DNA of 64,000 nucleotides, taken from Alphaproteobacteria bacterium (lineage in GTDB: Bacteria; Pseudomonadota; Alphaproteobacteria; Micropepsales; Micropepsaceae). The DNA lies in assembly GCA_020852655.1 (NCBI GenBank), contig JADZAI010000010.1, positions 46,059 to 110,058 of the forward strand. Reading direction: 5' to 3'. Below are positions 1 to 10,272 of the stretch, one piece after another; the first letter of the stretch is position 1; each line of letters opens with the position of its first letter. The notes beneath the pieces were generated by a model. It was not told the origin of the DNA and ran no database searches. It saw nothing but the letters and a program-made list of their open reading frames with translations. A program made the position numbers and the translations under genes.

Positions 1-933
1 GGCGGACTCTCCACCGAGGCGCTCGGCCAGCCGCAACGCTTCGGACACCTTGTCACGCAAGTCTTGGGGTTGCGCCGACTCTCGCGGTGTTTCGACGTGC
101 ATGGCGATCCACGGAATGCGCTGGCGGTCCGCTGCCCGCTTCGCGTAGCGCACCAAACCCAGCGACGCCTCGTCCGAGGTCACACAGACAAGAAGCCGCT
201 CGCCCGCCGGCCACGGACCCTTGATCGCGTGACGGCGCATGTGATCGATGAGGTCATCATCGACTCGCTCGGCCGCGCGACGCAACGCGAGTTCGCGAAG
301 CGCAGTCAGGTTCCCGCGCGTGAAGAACCGGTCCAGCGCCAGCCGCGCCTGGTCCGGTACATAGACCTTTCCCTCAGCCAACCGTTTTATCAGATCATCG
401 GGAGCGAGATCGACGATTTCGATGTCGTCGGCGGCATCGAGTACGGCGTCCGGCACGGTTTCGCGCACGGTGACGCGCGTGATCCGCGCGACAACGTCGT
501 TGAGACTTTCGACGTGCTGAATGTTGAGCGTCGTGAGCACGTCGATGCCGGCCGCCAGCAGCTCATCGACGTCCATGTGCCGCTTCGGATGGCGGCTGCC
601 GGGTGCGTTGGTGTGAGCGAGTTCATCGACGAGAACGAGCGCCGGACGGCGGGCGAGTATCGCATCGAGGTCCATCTCCGCCAGCAGCCTATCGCCGTAA
701 GGCACCTGCCTGGGCGGAATGGTCTCCAGACCCTCCATCAAGGCGGCCGTCTCCCGGCGGCCGTGCGTTTCCACAATGCCGGCCACGACGTCGACGCCAT
801 CCGCCTTGCGGGCGCGGGCGGTGAGCAGCATCTCGTAGGTTTTGCCCACGCCCGGCGCCGCGCCGAGAAAGATCTTCAGCCGGCCGCGCGCGTTCCGGCT
901 TCCCGATGTCCGCTGGTCCAGCGTGTCGGCCAT
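1..933 (-). CDS. kdpD: Sensor kinase KdpD, N-terminal part (cut by window edge)
   Basis: The frame is open from an ATG at 933 to the left edge, giving 311 residues and no stop. The protein begins MADTLDQRTSG and shows the KdpD domain Walker A (FLGAAPGVGKTYEML, about residues 21-35) and the DELAHTN motif. It continues into the universal-stress-protein-like segment (LLVCVTSDEASLGLVRYAKR). KdpD senses K+ limitation or turgor at the inner membrane and phosphorylates KdpE, which switches on kdpFABC. Only the cytoplasmic N-terminal input domains are inside the window; the four membrane segments and kinase domain lie to the left, where kdpE would also be expected. It follows kdpC after 31 bases on the same strand, so it is probably cotranscribed. 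Confidence 0.95.
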   Translation of the reverse strand, partial: MADTLDQRTSGSRNARGRLKIFLGAAPGVGKTYEMLLTARARKADGVDVVAGIVETHGRRETAALMEGLETIPPRQVPYGDRLLAEMDLDAILARRPALVLVDELAHTNAPGSRHPKRHMDVDELLAAGIDVLTTLNIQHVESLNDVVARITRVTVRETVPDAVLDAADDIEIVDLAPDDLIKRLAEGKVYVPDQARLALDRFFTRGNLTALRELALRRAAERVDDDLIDHMRRHAIKGPWPAGERLLVCVTSDEASLGLVRYAKRAADRQRIPWIAMHVETPRESAQPQDLRDKVSEALRLAERLGGESA

Positions 934-964
934 GCCCCACTCTAAGCCGTTAGCCCTCCCACGC

Positions 965-1528
965 CTATTTCTCCCGGTCGAGCGCCAGGTTGAGCGCCAG
1001 GACGTTCACGCGCGGCTCCCCGAAGATGCCCCACTGACGATCTTCGGTGTTGGCCGCGATCAGGGCGCGAACACGGTCCTCCGCCAGACCGCGCGCGATG
1101 GCGACACGAGTCACCTGGGCTTGCGCTCCCGCGGGGGAAATGTGGGGGTCGAGCCCGGAACCGGACGCCGTCACCAGATCGGCGGGTATCGCACCGCTCC
1201 ATCCCGCAGCGTGGACGGCGTCCACATCATGCGCGACACGCTCGACCAGCGCCCGGCTGGTCGGTCCGAGGTTCGAGCCGCCGGAAGCGGCGGCGTCGTA
1301 ACCCTTGCCCGCCGCAGACGGGCGGCCATGGAAGTAGCGTTCAGAGGCGAATGTCTGACCGATCAAGGACGACCCTGCGACCTCGCCGTCGCGCTCGATC
1401 AGACTTCCATTGGCCTGGTCGGGAAACAGAACCTGCGCAATTCCCGTCACCGACAGCGGATAGGCAAAGCCGGTGAGCGCGGTCAGCAGGGCGAGCAGCG
1501 TCAAGGCAGGGCGAAGATGAGTGGGCAT
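965..1528 (-). CDS. kdpC: Potassium-transporting ATPase subunit C
   Basis: The 187-residue product is the usual KdpC length. One N-terminal membrane segment (about residues 8-32) precedes the family signature [11 protein letters not shown] and a periplasmic/soluble domain with GSNLGPTS and DPHISPAGA. KdpC stabilises the KdpFABC complex and raises its ATP affinity. It lies 15 bases after kdpB and ends 31 bases before kdpD, in the standard order. Confidence 0.97.
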   Translation of the reverse strand: MPTHLRPALTLLALLTALTGFAYPLSVTGIAQVLFPDQANGSLIERDGEVAGSSLIGQTFASERYFHGRPSAAGKGYDAAASGGSNLGPTSRALVERVAHDVDAVHAAGWSGAIPADLVTASGSGLDPHISPAGAQAQVTRVAIARGLAEDRVRALIAANTEDRQWGIFGEPRVNVLALNLALDREK

Positions 1529-1543
1529 GATTCCAGGTTCCGG

Positions 1544-3589
1544 TTACGCCAGACCGATGGCCGAGATCAGCATGTCGATCAGCTTGATTCCGGCAAACGG
1601 CACGATGACTCCGCCCAGCCCGTAAATCAGCAGGTTGCGGCGGAGCAGGCTCGCGGCGCCTACGGCGCGGTAGGCGACGCCCCTAAGCGCGAGAGGGATC
1701 AACGCGACGATCACCAGCGCGTTGAAGATGATCGCCGACAGGATCGCGCTCTCGGGGCTGGCAAGCTCCATGACGTTGAGCGCGCCGAGCTGCGGATAAA
1801 GCGCGAGGAACATCGCGGGGATGATGGCAAAATACTTCGCGACATCGTTGGCGATCGAGAACGTCGTCAGCGCGCCGCGCGTCATGAGCAGTTGCTTGCC
1901 GATCGCGACGATCTCGATCAGTTTGGTCGGGTCGCTGTCGAGATCGACCATGTTGCCGGCCTCGCGTGCCGCTGCGGTGCCCGAGTTCATCGCCACGCCG
2001 ACATCGGCTTGGGCAAGCGCGGGCGCGTCGTTGGTCCCGTCGCCGCACATGGCGACAAGCTTGCCCTTGGCCTGCTCCTCCTTGATCAGTGCGAGCTTCG
2101 CTTCCGGTGTTGCCTGCGCCAGAAAATCGTCGACCCCGGCTTCGGCAGCGATGGCCGCGGCCGTGAGCGCGTTGTCGCCGGTGATCATCACCGTCCGGAT
2201 GCCCATTGCACGGAGTTCGGCAAAGCGCTCCCGGATGCCGCCCTTGACGACATCCTTGAGCTGGACCACGCCGAGAAGCCGCGCACCCTCCGCGACGACG
2301 AGCGGCGTGCCGCCGGCGCGCGCCACCCGCTCCACCGCTTCGGCCACCGCCGGCTCGGGCGCCGGCGCGGCCCCCTGCCCCTTGAGATAGGCATAGACAG
2401 CGTCCGCAGCGCCCTTGCGGATCACCCTGCCCTCGATGTCCACGCCGCTCATCCGGGTTTGCGCCGTGAAGGGCACGAAGGCGGCAGGGGCGCTTGCCAT
2501 TTCGCGCCCTCTAAGCCCGTACTTGTCCTTCGCCAGGATCACGATGGATCGGCCTTCCGGCGTCTCATCGGCCAGCGACGCCAACTGCGCCGCCGCGGCG
2601 AGATCGCGCACATCCACACCCGTTGCCGGAATGAATTCAGTCGCTACGCGGTTGCCGAGCGTGATCGTGCCCGTCTTGTCGAGCAGGAGCGTGTCGACGT
2701 CGCCCGCCGCCTCGACCGCCCGGCCCGACATAGCGAGCACGTTGAAACGCACCAGCCTGTCCATGCCGGCAATCCCAATGGCCGACAGGAGCGCTCCTAT
2801 TGTCGTCGGGATGAGCGTGACGAAGAGGGCCACGAGCACGACCACCGGCACCGCACCACCGGCATACGCGGCAAAGCTCGGGATGGTCGCGACCGCCATC
2901 AGGAAGATCAGCGTCATGCCGGCCAGCAGGATGTCGAGCGCGATCTCGTTGGGTGTCTTCTGGCGCTGGGCACCCTCGACCAGTGCGATCATGCGATCGA
3001 GGAAGGTCGATCCCTGCCCCGCGGTGATGCGAACCTTGATCCAGTCGGAGATGACCTGCGTGCCGCCGGTGACGGCACTCCGGTCGCCACCGCTCTCGCG
3101 GATCACCGGTGCGGACTCGCCGGTGATGGCCGCTTCGTTGACGGATGCGACGCCCTCGATGACTTCGCCGTCGGACGGGACAATGTCGCCGGCTTCAACG
3201 AGCACGATCTGCCCCGGCACCAGTTCGAGCGCCGGCGTCGGCACCTTCAAGCCCGTCGCCGGATCCACAATAAGCTTTGCGAGGATATCGCTGCGAGTTC
3301 GGCGGAGGGTGGCGGCTTGTGCCTTGCCCCGGCCTTCCGCGACCGCCTCGGCAAACGTCGCGAACAGGACCGTCGCCCAGAGCCAGAGGACGATCTGAAG
3401 CTCGAACGCGAAGGGCTGTCCGGTCGCGATATCGCGGACGAGCAACAGTGTCGTGAGCGCCGCCACGATCTCGACGACGAACATGACGGGATTGCGGACC
3501 ATGTGGCGCGGGTCGAGCTTGGCAAAGGCATCGCCGGCCGCCGGAAGGAGAATAGCGGGATCCATCAGCGAGGATTTTGGGCGTGTCAT
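1544..3589 (-). CDS. kdpB: Potassium-transporting P-type ATPase subunit B
   Basis: This 681-residue protein has the full P-type ATPase core. The actuator TGES motif is at about 157-160, the phosphorylation site DKTGTIT at 304-310 (Asp304), and TGDNALTA and [16 protein letters not shown] mark the P domain. Several hydrophobic membrane helices flank these at both ends. KdpB hydrolyses ATP to drive high-affinity K+ uptake through KdpA. No key motif is missing and the length matches the E. coli protein. It starts seven bases after the kdpA stop codon, so the two are translationally close. Confidence 0.98.
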   Translation of the reverse strand: MTRPKSSLMDPAILLPAAGDAFAKLDPRHMVRNPVMFVVEIVAALTTLLLVRDIATGQPFAFELQIVLWLWATVLFATFAEAVAEGRGKAQAATLRRTRSDILAKLIVDPATGLKVPTPALELVPGQIVLVEAGDIVPSDGEVIEGVASVNEAAITGESAPVIRESGGDRSAVTGGTQVISDWIKVRITAGQGSTFLDRMIALVEGAQRQKTPNEIALDILLAGMTLIFLMAVATIPSFAAYAGGAVPVVVLVALFVTLIPTTIGALLSAIGIAGMDRLVRFNVLAMSGRAVEAAGDVDTLLLDKTGTITLGNRVATEFIPATGVDVRDLAAAAQLASLADETPEGRSIVILAKDKYGLRGREMASAPAAFVPFTAQTRMSGVDIEGRVIRKGAADAVYAYLKGQGAAPAPEPAVAEAVERVARAGGTPLVVAEGARLLGVVQLKDVVKGGIRERFAELRAMGIRTVMITGDNALTAAAIAAEAGVDDFLAQATPEAKLALIKEEQAKGKLVAMCGDGTNDAPALAQADVGVAMNSGTAAAREAGNMVDLDSDPTKLIEIVAIGKQLLMTRGALTTFSIANDVAKYFAIIPAMFLALYPQLGALNVMELASPESAILSAIIFNALVIVALIPLALRGVAYRAVGAASLLRRNLLIYGLGGVIVPFAGIKLIDMLISAIGLA

Positions 3590-3596
3590 GACTTCC

Positions 3597-5306
3597 TCAG
3601 AAGAGCTGGCCGGTCAGCATCGCGAGATGTTCGACAACAGGTCCAAGCGCGAGTGCCGGCAGGAAGGTCAGTCCACCTACGATCAGCACGGTGCCGACGA
3701 GCAGCCCGACGAAGAGTCCGCTATGCGTAGGGAGCATGCCGGCCGACACGGGTACCGCCTTCTTCGCTGCAAGCGAGCCCGCTACGGCGAGCATGGGTAC
3801 GATCATCAGGAACCGGCCGGCGAACATCGCCACGCCGAGAGCGACCGTGTAGAAGGGCGAGGTCGCCGTAAGTCCGGCAAAGGCTGACCCGTTATTCGCT
3901 GTGGCTGACGTGAAGGCGTAGAGAATCTCGCTGAAGCCGTGCGGTCCCATGTTCAGGCGCCCAGCCAAGCCGTCATCCAGCACGACCGCAACGGCGGTGA
4001 AAAGCAACATCGAAAGCGGCAGGACGAGAATGGCGAGCATCGTCATCTTGACCTCGCGCGGCTCGATCTTCTTGCCGAGATACTCCGGCGTACGACCGAC
4101 CATGAGCCCCGCGATGAAGACCGCAAGGATCACGAACAGCAGCATCCCGTAGAGCCCGGCGCCGACGCCGCCGATCACGACCTCGCCCAGTTCCATGTTG
4201 ATCAGCGGGATCATCCCGCCGATGGCCGTGTAGCTGTCGTGCATCGCGTTCACCGCGCCGCACGAAGCCGCCGTCGTCACGACCGCAAAGAGCGCGGAGT
4301 TGACGATCCCGAAGCGGACCTCCTTGCCCTCCATGTTGCCGCCGGCAGGATCGAGCCCCAGCGCCGTCAGCATCGGGTTGCCCGCCGCTTCCGCCCCATA
4401 CGCGATCGCTACGCCGGCGACGAAGATGACGCCCATCGCCGCCAGGATTGCCCAGCCTTGCCGCTGGTCACCCACCATGCGGCCAAACACATTGGTAAGC
4501 GCGGCGCCAAGCGCGAAGATCGCAACCATCTGGATGAAGTTCGTCAGTGGTGTCGGGTTCTCGAAGGGGTGCGCCGAATTGGCGTTCAAGAAGCCACCGC
4601 CATTGGTGCCCAGCATTTTGATCGCTTCCTGGGAAGCGACGGGACCAAGAGCGATGGTCTGGGATGCACCTTCGAGGGTGGTAGCGGTAGCGGAGCCGTT
4701 CAGCGTCTGCGGTACGCCCTGCCACACAAAGACAAGCGCCAGGATCAGGCAGAGCGGTAGCAGCACATAGAGCGTGATCCGGACAATGTCCGCCCAGAAA
4801 TTGCCGATCCCCCGCGCGCTGCGCAGGGCAAAGCCGCGTATGAAGGCGACGGCCAGCGCAATGCCCGTCGCCGCGGACAGGAAGTTCTGGACCGTGAGCC
4901 CCGCCATCTGCGTCAGGTGGCTCATCGTCGTCTCGCCGGCATAGGACTGCCAGTTCGTGTTGGTGACGAAGCTGATCGCGGTGTTGAAGGCGACCTCGGG
5001 CGAGACGGCCGCGAAGCCCTGGGGATTGAGCGGCAATACGTCCTGCATGCGTTGCATGCCGTAGACCAGCGCTAAGCCCAACAGGTTGAAGATCAGCATC
5101 GCGGCCGCGTAGCCGGTCCAGTGCTGCTCCATCTCTGGCTTCACTCCGGCTGCCCGATAGAGAGCCCGTTCGACGGGACCGACGAGAGGCGAAAGAAAGG
5201 TCCGCTCGCCGGCCATCACACGCGTGAGGAAGCAGCCGAGCGGCTTCACGAGCGCGAGGACGACCGCACAGAAGAGAAGGATCTGAAGCCAACCGTTCAG
5301 TGTCAT
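3597..5306 (-). CDS. kdpA: Potassium-transporting ATPase subunit A (K+ channel-like)
   Basis: The 569-residue product is a polytopic membrane protein of the SKT channel superfamily with about ten helices and four pore-loop regions. Recognisable KdpA segments are [34 protein letters not shown] and [15 protein letters not shown], which form the selectivity-filter region. It binds K+ from outside and passes it to KdpB. It is preceded by kdpF with a 7-base gap. The ATG at 5306 gives the usual N-terminus. Confidence 0.98.
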   Translation of the reverse strand: MTLNGWLQILLFCAVVLALVKPLGCFLTRVMAGERTFLSPLVGPVERALYRAAGVKPEMEQHWTGYAAAMLIFNLLGLALVYGMQRMQDVLPLNPQGFAAVSPEVAFNTAISFVTNTNWQSYAGETTMSHLTQMAGLTVQNFLSAATGIALAVAFIRGFALRSARGIGNFWADIVRITLYVLLPLCLILALVFVWQGVPQTLNGSATATTLEGASQTIALGPVASQEAIKMLGTNGGGFLNANSAHPFENPTPLTNFIQMVAIFALGAALTNVFGRMVGDQRQGWAILAAMGVIFVAGVAIAYGAEAAGNPMLTALGLDPAGGNMEGKEVRFGIVNSALFAVVTTAASCGAVNAMHDSYTAIGGMIPLINMELGEVVIGGVGAGLYGMLLFVILAVFIAGLMVGRTPEYLGKKIEPREVKMTMLAILVLPLSMLLFTAVAVVLDDGLAGRLNMGPHGFSEILYAFTSATANNGSAFAGLTATSPFYTVALGVAMFAGRFLMIVPMLAVAGSLAAKKAVPVSAGMLPTHSGLFVGLLVGTVLIVGGLTFLPALALGPVVEHLAMLTGQLF

Positions 5307-5313
5307 GACACGC

Positions 5314-5403
5314 CTAAAGCTTCTCTGGGCGCAAGAGCGCGAACACGAGGTAGACCGCGATGAGTGCTGTCGTGACGGCGCCGAGCATGAGATCGAAGGT
5401 CAT
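5314..5403 (-). CDS. kdpF: Potassium-transporting ATPase subunit F (29 residues)
   Basis: This tiny gene encodes a 29-residue single-span peptide ([20 protein letters not shown], then FALLRPEKL). The C-terminal [12 protein letters not shown] is the diagnostic KdpF signature. KdpF acts as a lipid-like stabiliser of the KdpABC complex in the inner membrane. It begins two bases after the stop of the upstream 27-residue ORF and ends seven bases before kdpA. Confidence 0.93.
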   Translation of the reverse strand: MTFDLMLGAVTTALIAVYLVFALLRPEKL

Positions 5404-5405
5404 GC

Positions 5406-5489
5406 TCAGAGCCCGCCGCAAGCGCGGACATACAGGAGGGCGCTCGCGAACAGCGCCAGCCCAAGTGCGAGGAGGATGAGATCGGTCAT
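5406..5489 (-). CDS. 27-residue hydrophobic peptide upstream of kdpF
   Basis: The ATG at 5489 opens a 27-codon frame, MTDLILLALGLALFASALLY, then VRACGGL. It is one membrane helix with a short basic tail. The TGA stop is two bases from the kdpF ATG, the spacing expected of coupled genes. Similar short Leu/Ala-rich ORFs are known just ahead of kdpF in other proteobacteria, but I know of no tested function. It may be an extra small subunit or a leader that sets kdpF translation. Confidence 0.6.
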   Translation of the reverse strand: MTDLILLALGLALFASALLYVRACGGL

Positions 5490-5733
5490 GACGGCTCCGG
5501 CGATGGCGGGCAGTTGCCCGCACCCCGGCAAGGTGCCGTTGACCGTGTAGCCGTTACATAGCGGAGCTAGCCGCCCCGCATAGGAATCTCATAGAGTCGC
5601 TATCGGGGCACCACCGGCACGACCGCTGCGGTACCACGCCGCGCGCATTGCCCGTGTCCTTACGCACCGCGAGCGGCCTGCCGAGTTCAGCCGGTTGGCA
5701 TGTTACCCGTTCAGGCACTCCGGCCTGGGCTTG

Positions 5734-6570
5734 CTACTGGTCGATGAAGCCGGTGACGAGGCGGTTGAACTCGTCGGCCTTCTCCCACTGCGCCCAGTGA
5801 CCGCATTTGGGCATGATGAGAAAACGGGCGTTGGGCATCTGGCGAGCGAGGATAAAACCCTGATCCATCGGGTTCACGCGGTCTTCGCGGCCCCAGATGA
5901 TCAGCGTCTCGTGTTGCACCTGGTCGAGGCGTTCACGCCACAGTTCGGTGATCGGCGGCATGTTGGGCCCGAGGCGCAGCGGCATGAACTCCGCCGTTTC
6001 CGGATCGAGCGCGCGATCGAGGCGGTCCTGGAGCAGATCGTCGGTGAGCGTCGAGGGATCGTAGACCAGGTAGCGGATGAACTGCTTCATTCGGGCGAGA
6101 TCCGGCGCCGGCGGTCCGTAGAAGGTGAGCAGCGAGAGAATGCCGTCGCTCGGCGACTTCTCGAACAGAGAATAGCCGCCGCCGGGCCCCATCAAGACGA
6201 GTTTGTCGACATGCTTGGGGAAGTCGATGGCCGTCTTGAGGCTGGCGGCACCGCCAAGCGAATTGCCGACGAGATGCGCCGTGCCGAGGCCAAGCGCGTC
6301 GATGAACCCCGACAGCACCTTGGCGTAGAAACCCCATAACGGCTCGGTGATCTTGAGCTTCGTCGATTGGCCGTAACACGGCAGGTCGATGGCGATAGCG
6401 CGATGGCTTTCTCCAAAGACGCCCATGTTCTTCGAGAAATTGCTCATGCCAGACGAGCCCGGCCCGCCGCCATGGACGAAGATGACGGCGGGGCCCGTGC
6501 CCACCTCGTTGTAGTGGATCTTGAGGCCGTTCGCTTCGACGAAGCGGCTCTGGATACCGGTGCTCGACAT
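5734..6570 (-). CDS. Meta-cleavage product hydrolase (alpha/beta hydrolase, HsaD/BphD type)
   Basis: This 278-residue alpha/beta hydrolase has the C-C bond hydrolase signature: oxyanion loop HGGGPG (33-38), nucleophile elbow GNSLGG (Ser104), acid in GREDRVNP (Asp230) and CGHWAQWE (His258). The family hydrolyses 2-hydroxy-6-oxo-dienoates made by extradiol ring cleavage to a dienoate and a carboxylic acid. It starts ten bases after the extradiol dioxygenase, so the two genes form a cleavage/hydrolysis pair. The substrate (biphenyl-like, steroid-like or lignin-derived) cannot be read from the sequence. No downstream hydratase, aldolase or aldehyde dehydrogenase is in the window. Confidence 0.9.
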   Translation of the reverse strand: MSSTGIQSRFVEANGLKIHYNEVGTGPAVIFVHGGGPGSSGMSNFSKNMGVFGESHRAIAIDLPCYGQSTKLKITEPLWGFYAKVLSGFIDALGLGTAHLVGNSLGGAASLKTAIDFPKHVDKLVLMGPGGGYSLFEKSPSDGILSLLTFYGPPAPDLARMKQFIRYLVYDPSTLTDDLLQDRLDRALDPETAEFMPLRLGPNMPPITELWRERLDQVQHETLIIWGREDRVNPMDQGFILARQMPNARFLIMPKCGHWAQWEKADEFNRLVTGFIDQ

Positions 6571-6580
6571 CGTTCTGTCC

Positions 6581-7459
6581 TTAGGCCGAATTGGGCTGGC
6601 GATGGTGACCCCAGGTGCTGGTCACGCTGTGGCGGACGACTTTCCAGTCGTCGCCGATGGTGCGGGCACCCCAGCCGTATTCGACCTCGAAGCCGCTGGG
6701 CGTGTAGGCGTAGAACGAGAACATCCGGTCGTTGGGGTGAAAGCCGAGCGTATTGGCAATGCTGATGCCCATACGGGGCGCGCGGTCGTAAGCGCGACCG
6801 ACGTCGTCCATGCGGGCGACCTCGATCATGAAGTGATTGAGATGCTTCGGGGCCGGAACGGGCGCGAGCGCCAGAGTGTGATGGCGCGGATTGCAATGCA
6901 GGAAATTCAGTTCCAGCGTGAAATCCGGCCCCAGCGACATGTCGATATAGTCCGACAGGCGGAAGCCCAGCCCCTCCATATAGAAGCGGCGCGCAGCGCC
7001 TATGTCGCCAGCGTAGAGAACGATATGGCCTGCGCCCTGCTCGCCCGTCACGAAGCCGGAAACGCCCGCAGGCGAGACGAGCGGGTGCTCGGTCGCCTCG
7101 CGTGCGCCGTAGTAAAGCTCGATCTGTAGTCCCGTCGGGTCCTTGCAGACCGCAAGTTCCGTGACGCCGCGGGTCTTGGCAAGGGCGGCATCGCGCTCTG
7201 CGGAAACGCCAATGGCCTCGAGGCGCGCCAGCAGTGCAGCCAGCCCGGCGGAGTCGGCGACTTCGAAACCGGCATAGGCCAAGTCGTCCGCAGGTCCTTC
7301 GCTGATCGCGATGCGCCAGGCGCGTTCATCGTAGCGGTAGCGGTGCTCGCCGGCGGGGCCGGCGACTTCCATCAGCCCGAGAAACTCGGTTGCGTATCTG
7401 CGCCACGCCGCGAGGTCGGTGACCTCGAATCCGTAATAGCCCAACGCCGTGACGCCCAT
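6581..7459 (-). CDS. Type I extradiol catechol dioxygenase (BphC/HsaC type)
   Basis: The chosen ATG at 7459 has a GGAG sequence about eight bases upstream and gives the usual N-terminus MGVTALGYYGFEVTDL, with 292 residues. Two vicinal-oxygen-chelate modules are present. The C-terminal one carries the 2-His-1-carboxylate iron site: His145 (GHIVLYA), His209 (LNHFMIEV) and Glu260 (FEVEYGWG). The enzyme opens a catechol ring next to the two hydroxyls using Fe(II) and O2. A longer frame running upstream to 7567 would overlap the operator region and is not the likely start. It is followed directly by the ring-fission-product hydrolase. Confidence 0.93.
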   Translation of the reverse strand: MGVTALGYYGFEVTDLAAWRRYATEFLGLMEVAGPAGEHRYRYDERAWRIAISEGPADDLAYAGFEVADSAGLAALLARLEAIGVSAERDAALAKTRGVTELAVCKDPTGLQIELYYGAREATEHPLVSPAGVSGFVTGEQGAGHIVLYAGDIGAARRFYMEGLGFRLSDYIDMSLGPDFTLELNFLHCNPRHHTLALAPVPAPKHLNHFMIEVARMDDVGRAYDRAPRMGISIANTLGFHPNDRMFSFYAYTPSGFEVEYGWGARTIGDDWKVVRHSVTSTWGHHRQPNSA

Positions 7460-7539
7460 CTGGCATGTCTCCGCCCTTAGTGGCGGACGCTGATGGCCCG
7501 CGCGTTCTCCGCGGTGAATGCCCGATGCCGGACGATCCG

Positions 7540-7582
7540 GGAAATCGATATTCGGGGCCGCTCCCATCGATGGGATCGATGG
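7540..7582 (-). promoter_or_regulatory. Two-part LysR-type operator ahead of the extradiol dioxygenase
   Basis: Two elements start 24 bases apart: GGAAATCGATATTCG from 7540 and CCATCG-N7-CGATGG from 7564. The second is a perfect inverted repeat with the T-N11-A spacing of LysR boxes. The same pair, with the same 24-base offset, occurs upstream of the hydroxylase gene (10273-10315). It lies 80-120 bases upstream of the dioxygenase start and just after the lysR stop. Confidence 0.6.
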
Positions 7583-7586
7583 CTAC

Positions 7587-8561
7587 TTAGCGGATCGATT
7601 TCCCCACCGGGTTCGCCGCTGCGAGCAGCTTGCGGAACCAGACATGCGCCGGGTCGCGCTCCACCGTGCGGCTCCAATAGGCGCGGATGGAGAGCGGCGG
7701 CGCCTCGAACGGCGGGGGATGGAGATCGATTTCGTAGTTGCGCTGGAACAGTTCGGCGAGGCGGCGCTGGACGAGCGAGAGGCAGTCCGACTGTTCGACA
7801 ATGGCCGGCAGCGCGAGGAATTGCTGCACAAGAACGACGTTGCGCTGGGTGATCTTGTTCGTCCGCAGCACGAGTGATTGATAGGTAACATCGCTGCGTG
7901 CCGAGACCTGGAACATGGCATGGCGCGCCTGTTCATAGACCTTGCGCGTCAGCTTACCCTTGAAGGGCGGCTTTCTGCGCGAGGCGATGACGACGGACTT
8001 GTCCTCGAACAGCGGCATCGAAGCGGTTGCCGGGTTCAGCGCCTCGTCGATGTGGTCAGGCATGATTGCGACATCGACGGCGCCGCGCATCAGCTTGGCC
8101 TCGACATTGGTCGCGAGGTCGACGAACTGGACCGAGGCATTGGGCGCCTGTTCGGCGAGAAGGCCGGCGATGCGCGGCGCGAGCAGCACGGTGACATAGT
8201 CGGCGGTCGCGATGACGAAGCGCCGGGTTTCCGCTTTGGGGTCGAAGCTGCGCGGTTGGAGCAGCGCCTCGGCCTCGACGAAGGCACGCTCGGTCTGGTC
8301 GATGAGCTGTTGGGCGCGCTCGGTCAACTCGAGCTTGCGACCAACCATGACAAGGAGATCGTCCTGGAAAATCTCACGGAGGCGTGCGAGTGCCGCACTG
8401 ACCGCCGACTGGCCGAGTCCCACCGATTCCGCCGTGCGGCTGACGCTTTTCGTGCGCAGCAATTCGCGCAGGATCGGCAGCAGGTTCAGATTGTAGCGGC
8501 GCAGCAGCACACGGGTTTCCTCCCGCATCGGACTATGGCCCGCTGCCGCCGTACCGGACAA
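7587..8561 (-). CDS. LysR-type regulator of the ring-cleavage cluster (NodD/LinR-like)
   Basis: The product has a winged helix-turn-helix in the N-terminal 80 residues (RYNLNLLPILRELL, then SVSRTAESVGLGQSAVSAAL) and the DDLLVMVGRKLELT segment typical of the NodD/LinR branch. A LysR substrate-binding domain follows, for 324 residues from 8561. An in-frame ATG at 8528 (MREETRV) is an alternative start that avoids crowding the hydroxylase stop three bases away. LysR proteins bind T-N11-A palindromes and respond to an aromatic inducer. Here the gene is codirectional and inside the cluster instead of divergent from its target, and three matching operators lie before the surrounding units. Confidence 0.9.
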   Translation of the reverse strand: MSGTAAAGHSPMREETRVLLRRYNLNLLPILRELLRTKSVSRTAESVGLGQSAVSAALARLREIFQDDLLVMVGRKLELTERAQQLIDQTERAFVEAEALLQPRSFDPKAETRRFVIATADYVTVLLAPRIAGLLAEQAPNASVQFVDLATNVEAKLMRGAVDVAIMPDHIDEALNPATASMPLFEDKSVVIASRRKPPFKGKLTRKVYEQARHAMFQVSARSDVTYQSLVLRTNKITQRNVVLVQQFLALPAIVEQSDCLSLVQRRLAELFQRNYEIDLHPPPFEAPPLSIRAYWSRTVERDPAHVWFRKLLAAANPVGKSIR

Positions 8562-8564
8562 TGG

Positions 8565-10226
8565 TCACGCCGTCGCAGGGCGGGCGCCACGCAATCTGGC
8601 GACGAGACCAGCGGCATCCGCCGGGGCTGCGTCGCCGCGCCACGCGATGTGCTGATCGCCGCGCACGATGAGGAGCTTCTGCCTGAAGACAGCAGGCGCC
8701 AGCTTTTGGTCGATGTCGAGCACTGCAAGGGGAAGGCCGGCGACCTTGGCGGCATCGCGCAGCGGCTGAATGTCCACTTCCGGATCGAAGCGCACAAGCG
8801 TGTAGTCCGATGACAGGCGATCATAGACTGAGACGCCTTTCGCGAGCCAGAAATGCGGCATGCGGCAACCCGGCACGGTGGAGGGCGTCGCCTCGCCCAT
8901 CGTGTAGAGCGGCGCATTTTCGCCGTCATAGGCTATGACCGGCGAAGCCTCGTAGTAATAGCCAAAATTCAGTCCCGCCGGCGCGAATTGCGGCACGTTG
9001 ATGCGATAGAGCTTGCGGCCCAGCAGCCAGCGCACGAGCGCGCCGACCGGACCGCGCCTGGCTAGGATTTTGGGCGGCGTGCCGCGAGCGCCCAGAGCGG
9101 CGGCGTTCTCCATCACTTTCGCAATGGCGTGCCTGGAGACCTGTTCGGTGATGGGCTGGCGCTCGGCTTCGTAGGCGTCGAGCAATCCTGTGTCGGCCCA
9201 TCCCCGCGCCACGCCCGACAAGACGAAGGAAAGATTCATCGCGTCGGCGATGCCGGCATTCATGCCGTAGCCGGCATAAGGCACCCAGAGATGCGCCGCG
9301 TCCCCCGCGATGAAGACATTGCCATCGCGGAAGCGGTCGGCGACGAGGCGGCGGCCGATCCAATCCTCGTGGTGCAGGACCTCGTACCTGAACTCCGGTC
9401 CGACGCCGAGCACGTCGCGGATCGACTGGTCGAAAGCGAGCTGCTCGAACGGCATATCGCCGCGCACGGCACGATGAACGAGCCAGACATCTTCACCGTT
9501 GATGGCGACGACATTGCCCTGGGCCTTGTGGTTGACGATCCAGCTCATCCACGCCGGGCGGCGGCTGCCGAACAGCCGCTTGAGGTCCGGCGAGCGAATG
9601 AGGGTCGAGCGCGTACGGCTGATCACCGCGTCGCCGGAGAGGCTGACGCCCATCACCTTGCGGGTGGCACTACGCCCGCCATCGCAGCCGGCGAGGAAGC
9701 GGCCATGGATTTCAACGGTTTCGCCGCTTTCGCGCGCGCATGTGACGGTGATGCCATCGGCTGTCTGGGTGTAGCCCTCGACCGTGGTCTCGTTCAGCAG
9801 GCGGATATTGGGAAATTCCTGCATACGCTGGAGCAGGATGGGTTCGAGATAGATCTGGCTGACGCGGACCATGGGTTCCGGGGTTTGCCAGCCACTGTCG
9901 ATATAGCCGAGCTTGGCGCGCTCGCGGCGCGCGGGCATCGCGATCCGGGTGAACTCCGGGCCTGAGAGGCTGGAAGCGTAGATAACGTCGGTCGGATAGT
10001 CGTCGGGAAGGCCGGCGGCGCGTATTTTGTCGGCCACGCCGAAGCGGCGGAAGGTTTCCAGTGTGCGGGCGGCGACCGTATTGCACTTGGTGCTGGGCGG
10101 CTCGCCGGCGCGACGCGCCTCGACCACGGTAACGTCGAGCCCGCGCATGGCCGCGTCGATGGCGAGCGACATGCCGACAGGACCTGCGCCCGCAACAATA
10201 ACGGTGGCGCGCAATGCTTCGGCCAT
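8565..10226 (-). CDS. FAD-dependent aromatic hydroxylase (MhpA-like)
   Basis: The 553-residue product is a class A flavoprotein monooxygenase. It has the N-terminal dinucleotide motif VIVAGAGPVGMSLA, the DG-type motif GCDGGRSATRKV and the FAD ribityl motif GDAAHLWVPYAGYGMNAGI. A C-terminal thioredoxin-like extension agrees with the long MhpA/phenol-hydroxylase subgroup. Such enzymes hydroxylate a phenolic ring using NAD(P)H and O2, here plausibly to make the catechol that the extradiol enzyme cleaves. It has its own 95-base upstream region containing an operator, so it may start a separate transcript. Confidence 0.88.
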   Translation of the reverse strand: MAEALRATVIVAGAGPVGMSLAIDAAMRGLDVTVVEARRAGEPPSTKCNTVAARTLETFRRFGVADKIRAAGLPDDYPTDVIYASSLSGPEFTRIAMPARRERAKLGYIDSGWQTPEPMVRVSQIYLEPILLQRMQEFPNIRLLNETTVEGYTQTADGITVTCARESGETVEIHGRFLAGCDGGRSATRKVMGVSLSGDAVISRTRSTLIRSPDLKRLFGSRRPAWMSWIVNHKAQGNVVAINGEDVWLVHRAVRGDMPFEQLAFDQSIRDVLGVGPEFRYEVLHHEDWIGRRLVADRFRDGNVFIAGDAAHLWVPYAGYGMNAGIADAMNLSFVLSGVARGWADTGLLDAYEAERQPITEQVSRHAIAKVMENAAALGARGTPPKILARRGPVGALVRWLLGRKLYRINVPQFAPAGLNFGYYYEASPVIAYDGENAPLYTMGEATPSTVPGCRMPHFWLAKGVSVYDRLSSDYTLVRFDPEVDIQPLRDAAKVAGLPLAVLDIDQKLAPAVFRQKLLIVRGDQHIAWRGDAAPADAAGLVARLRGARPATA

Positions 10227-10272
10227 GCGGTTTTCCTCCGGCGCGCAGTCATGACCGCGCCAGAGGCTTCAC

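Noticed and set aside
842..3730. 962-codon plus-strand open frame
   Set aside because: It lies antisense to kdpB and kdpC, both clear. Low-complexity Arg/Asp/His composition is typical of the reverse strand of GC-rich genes.
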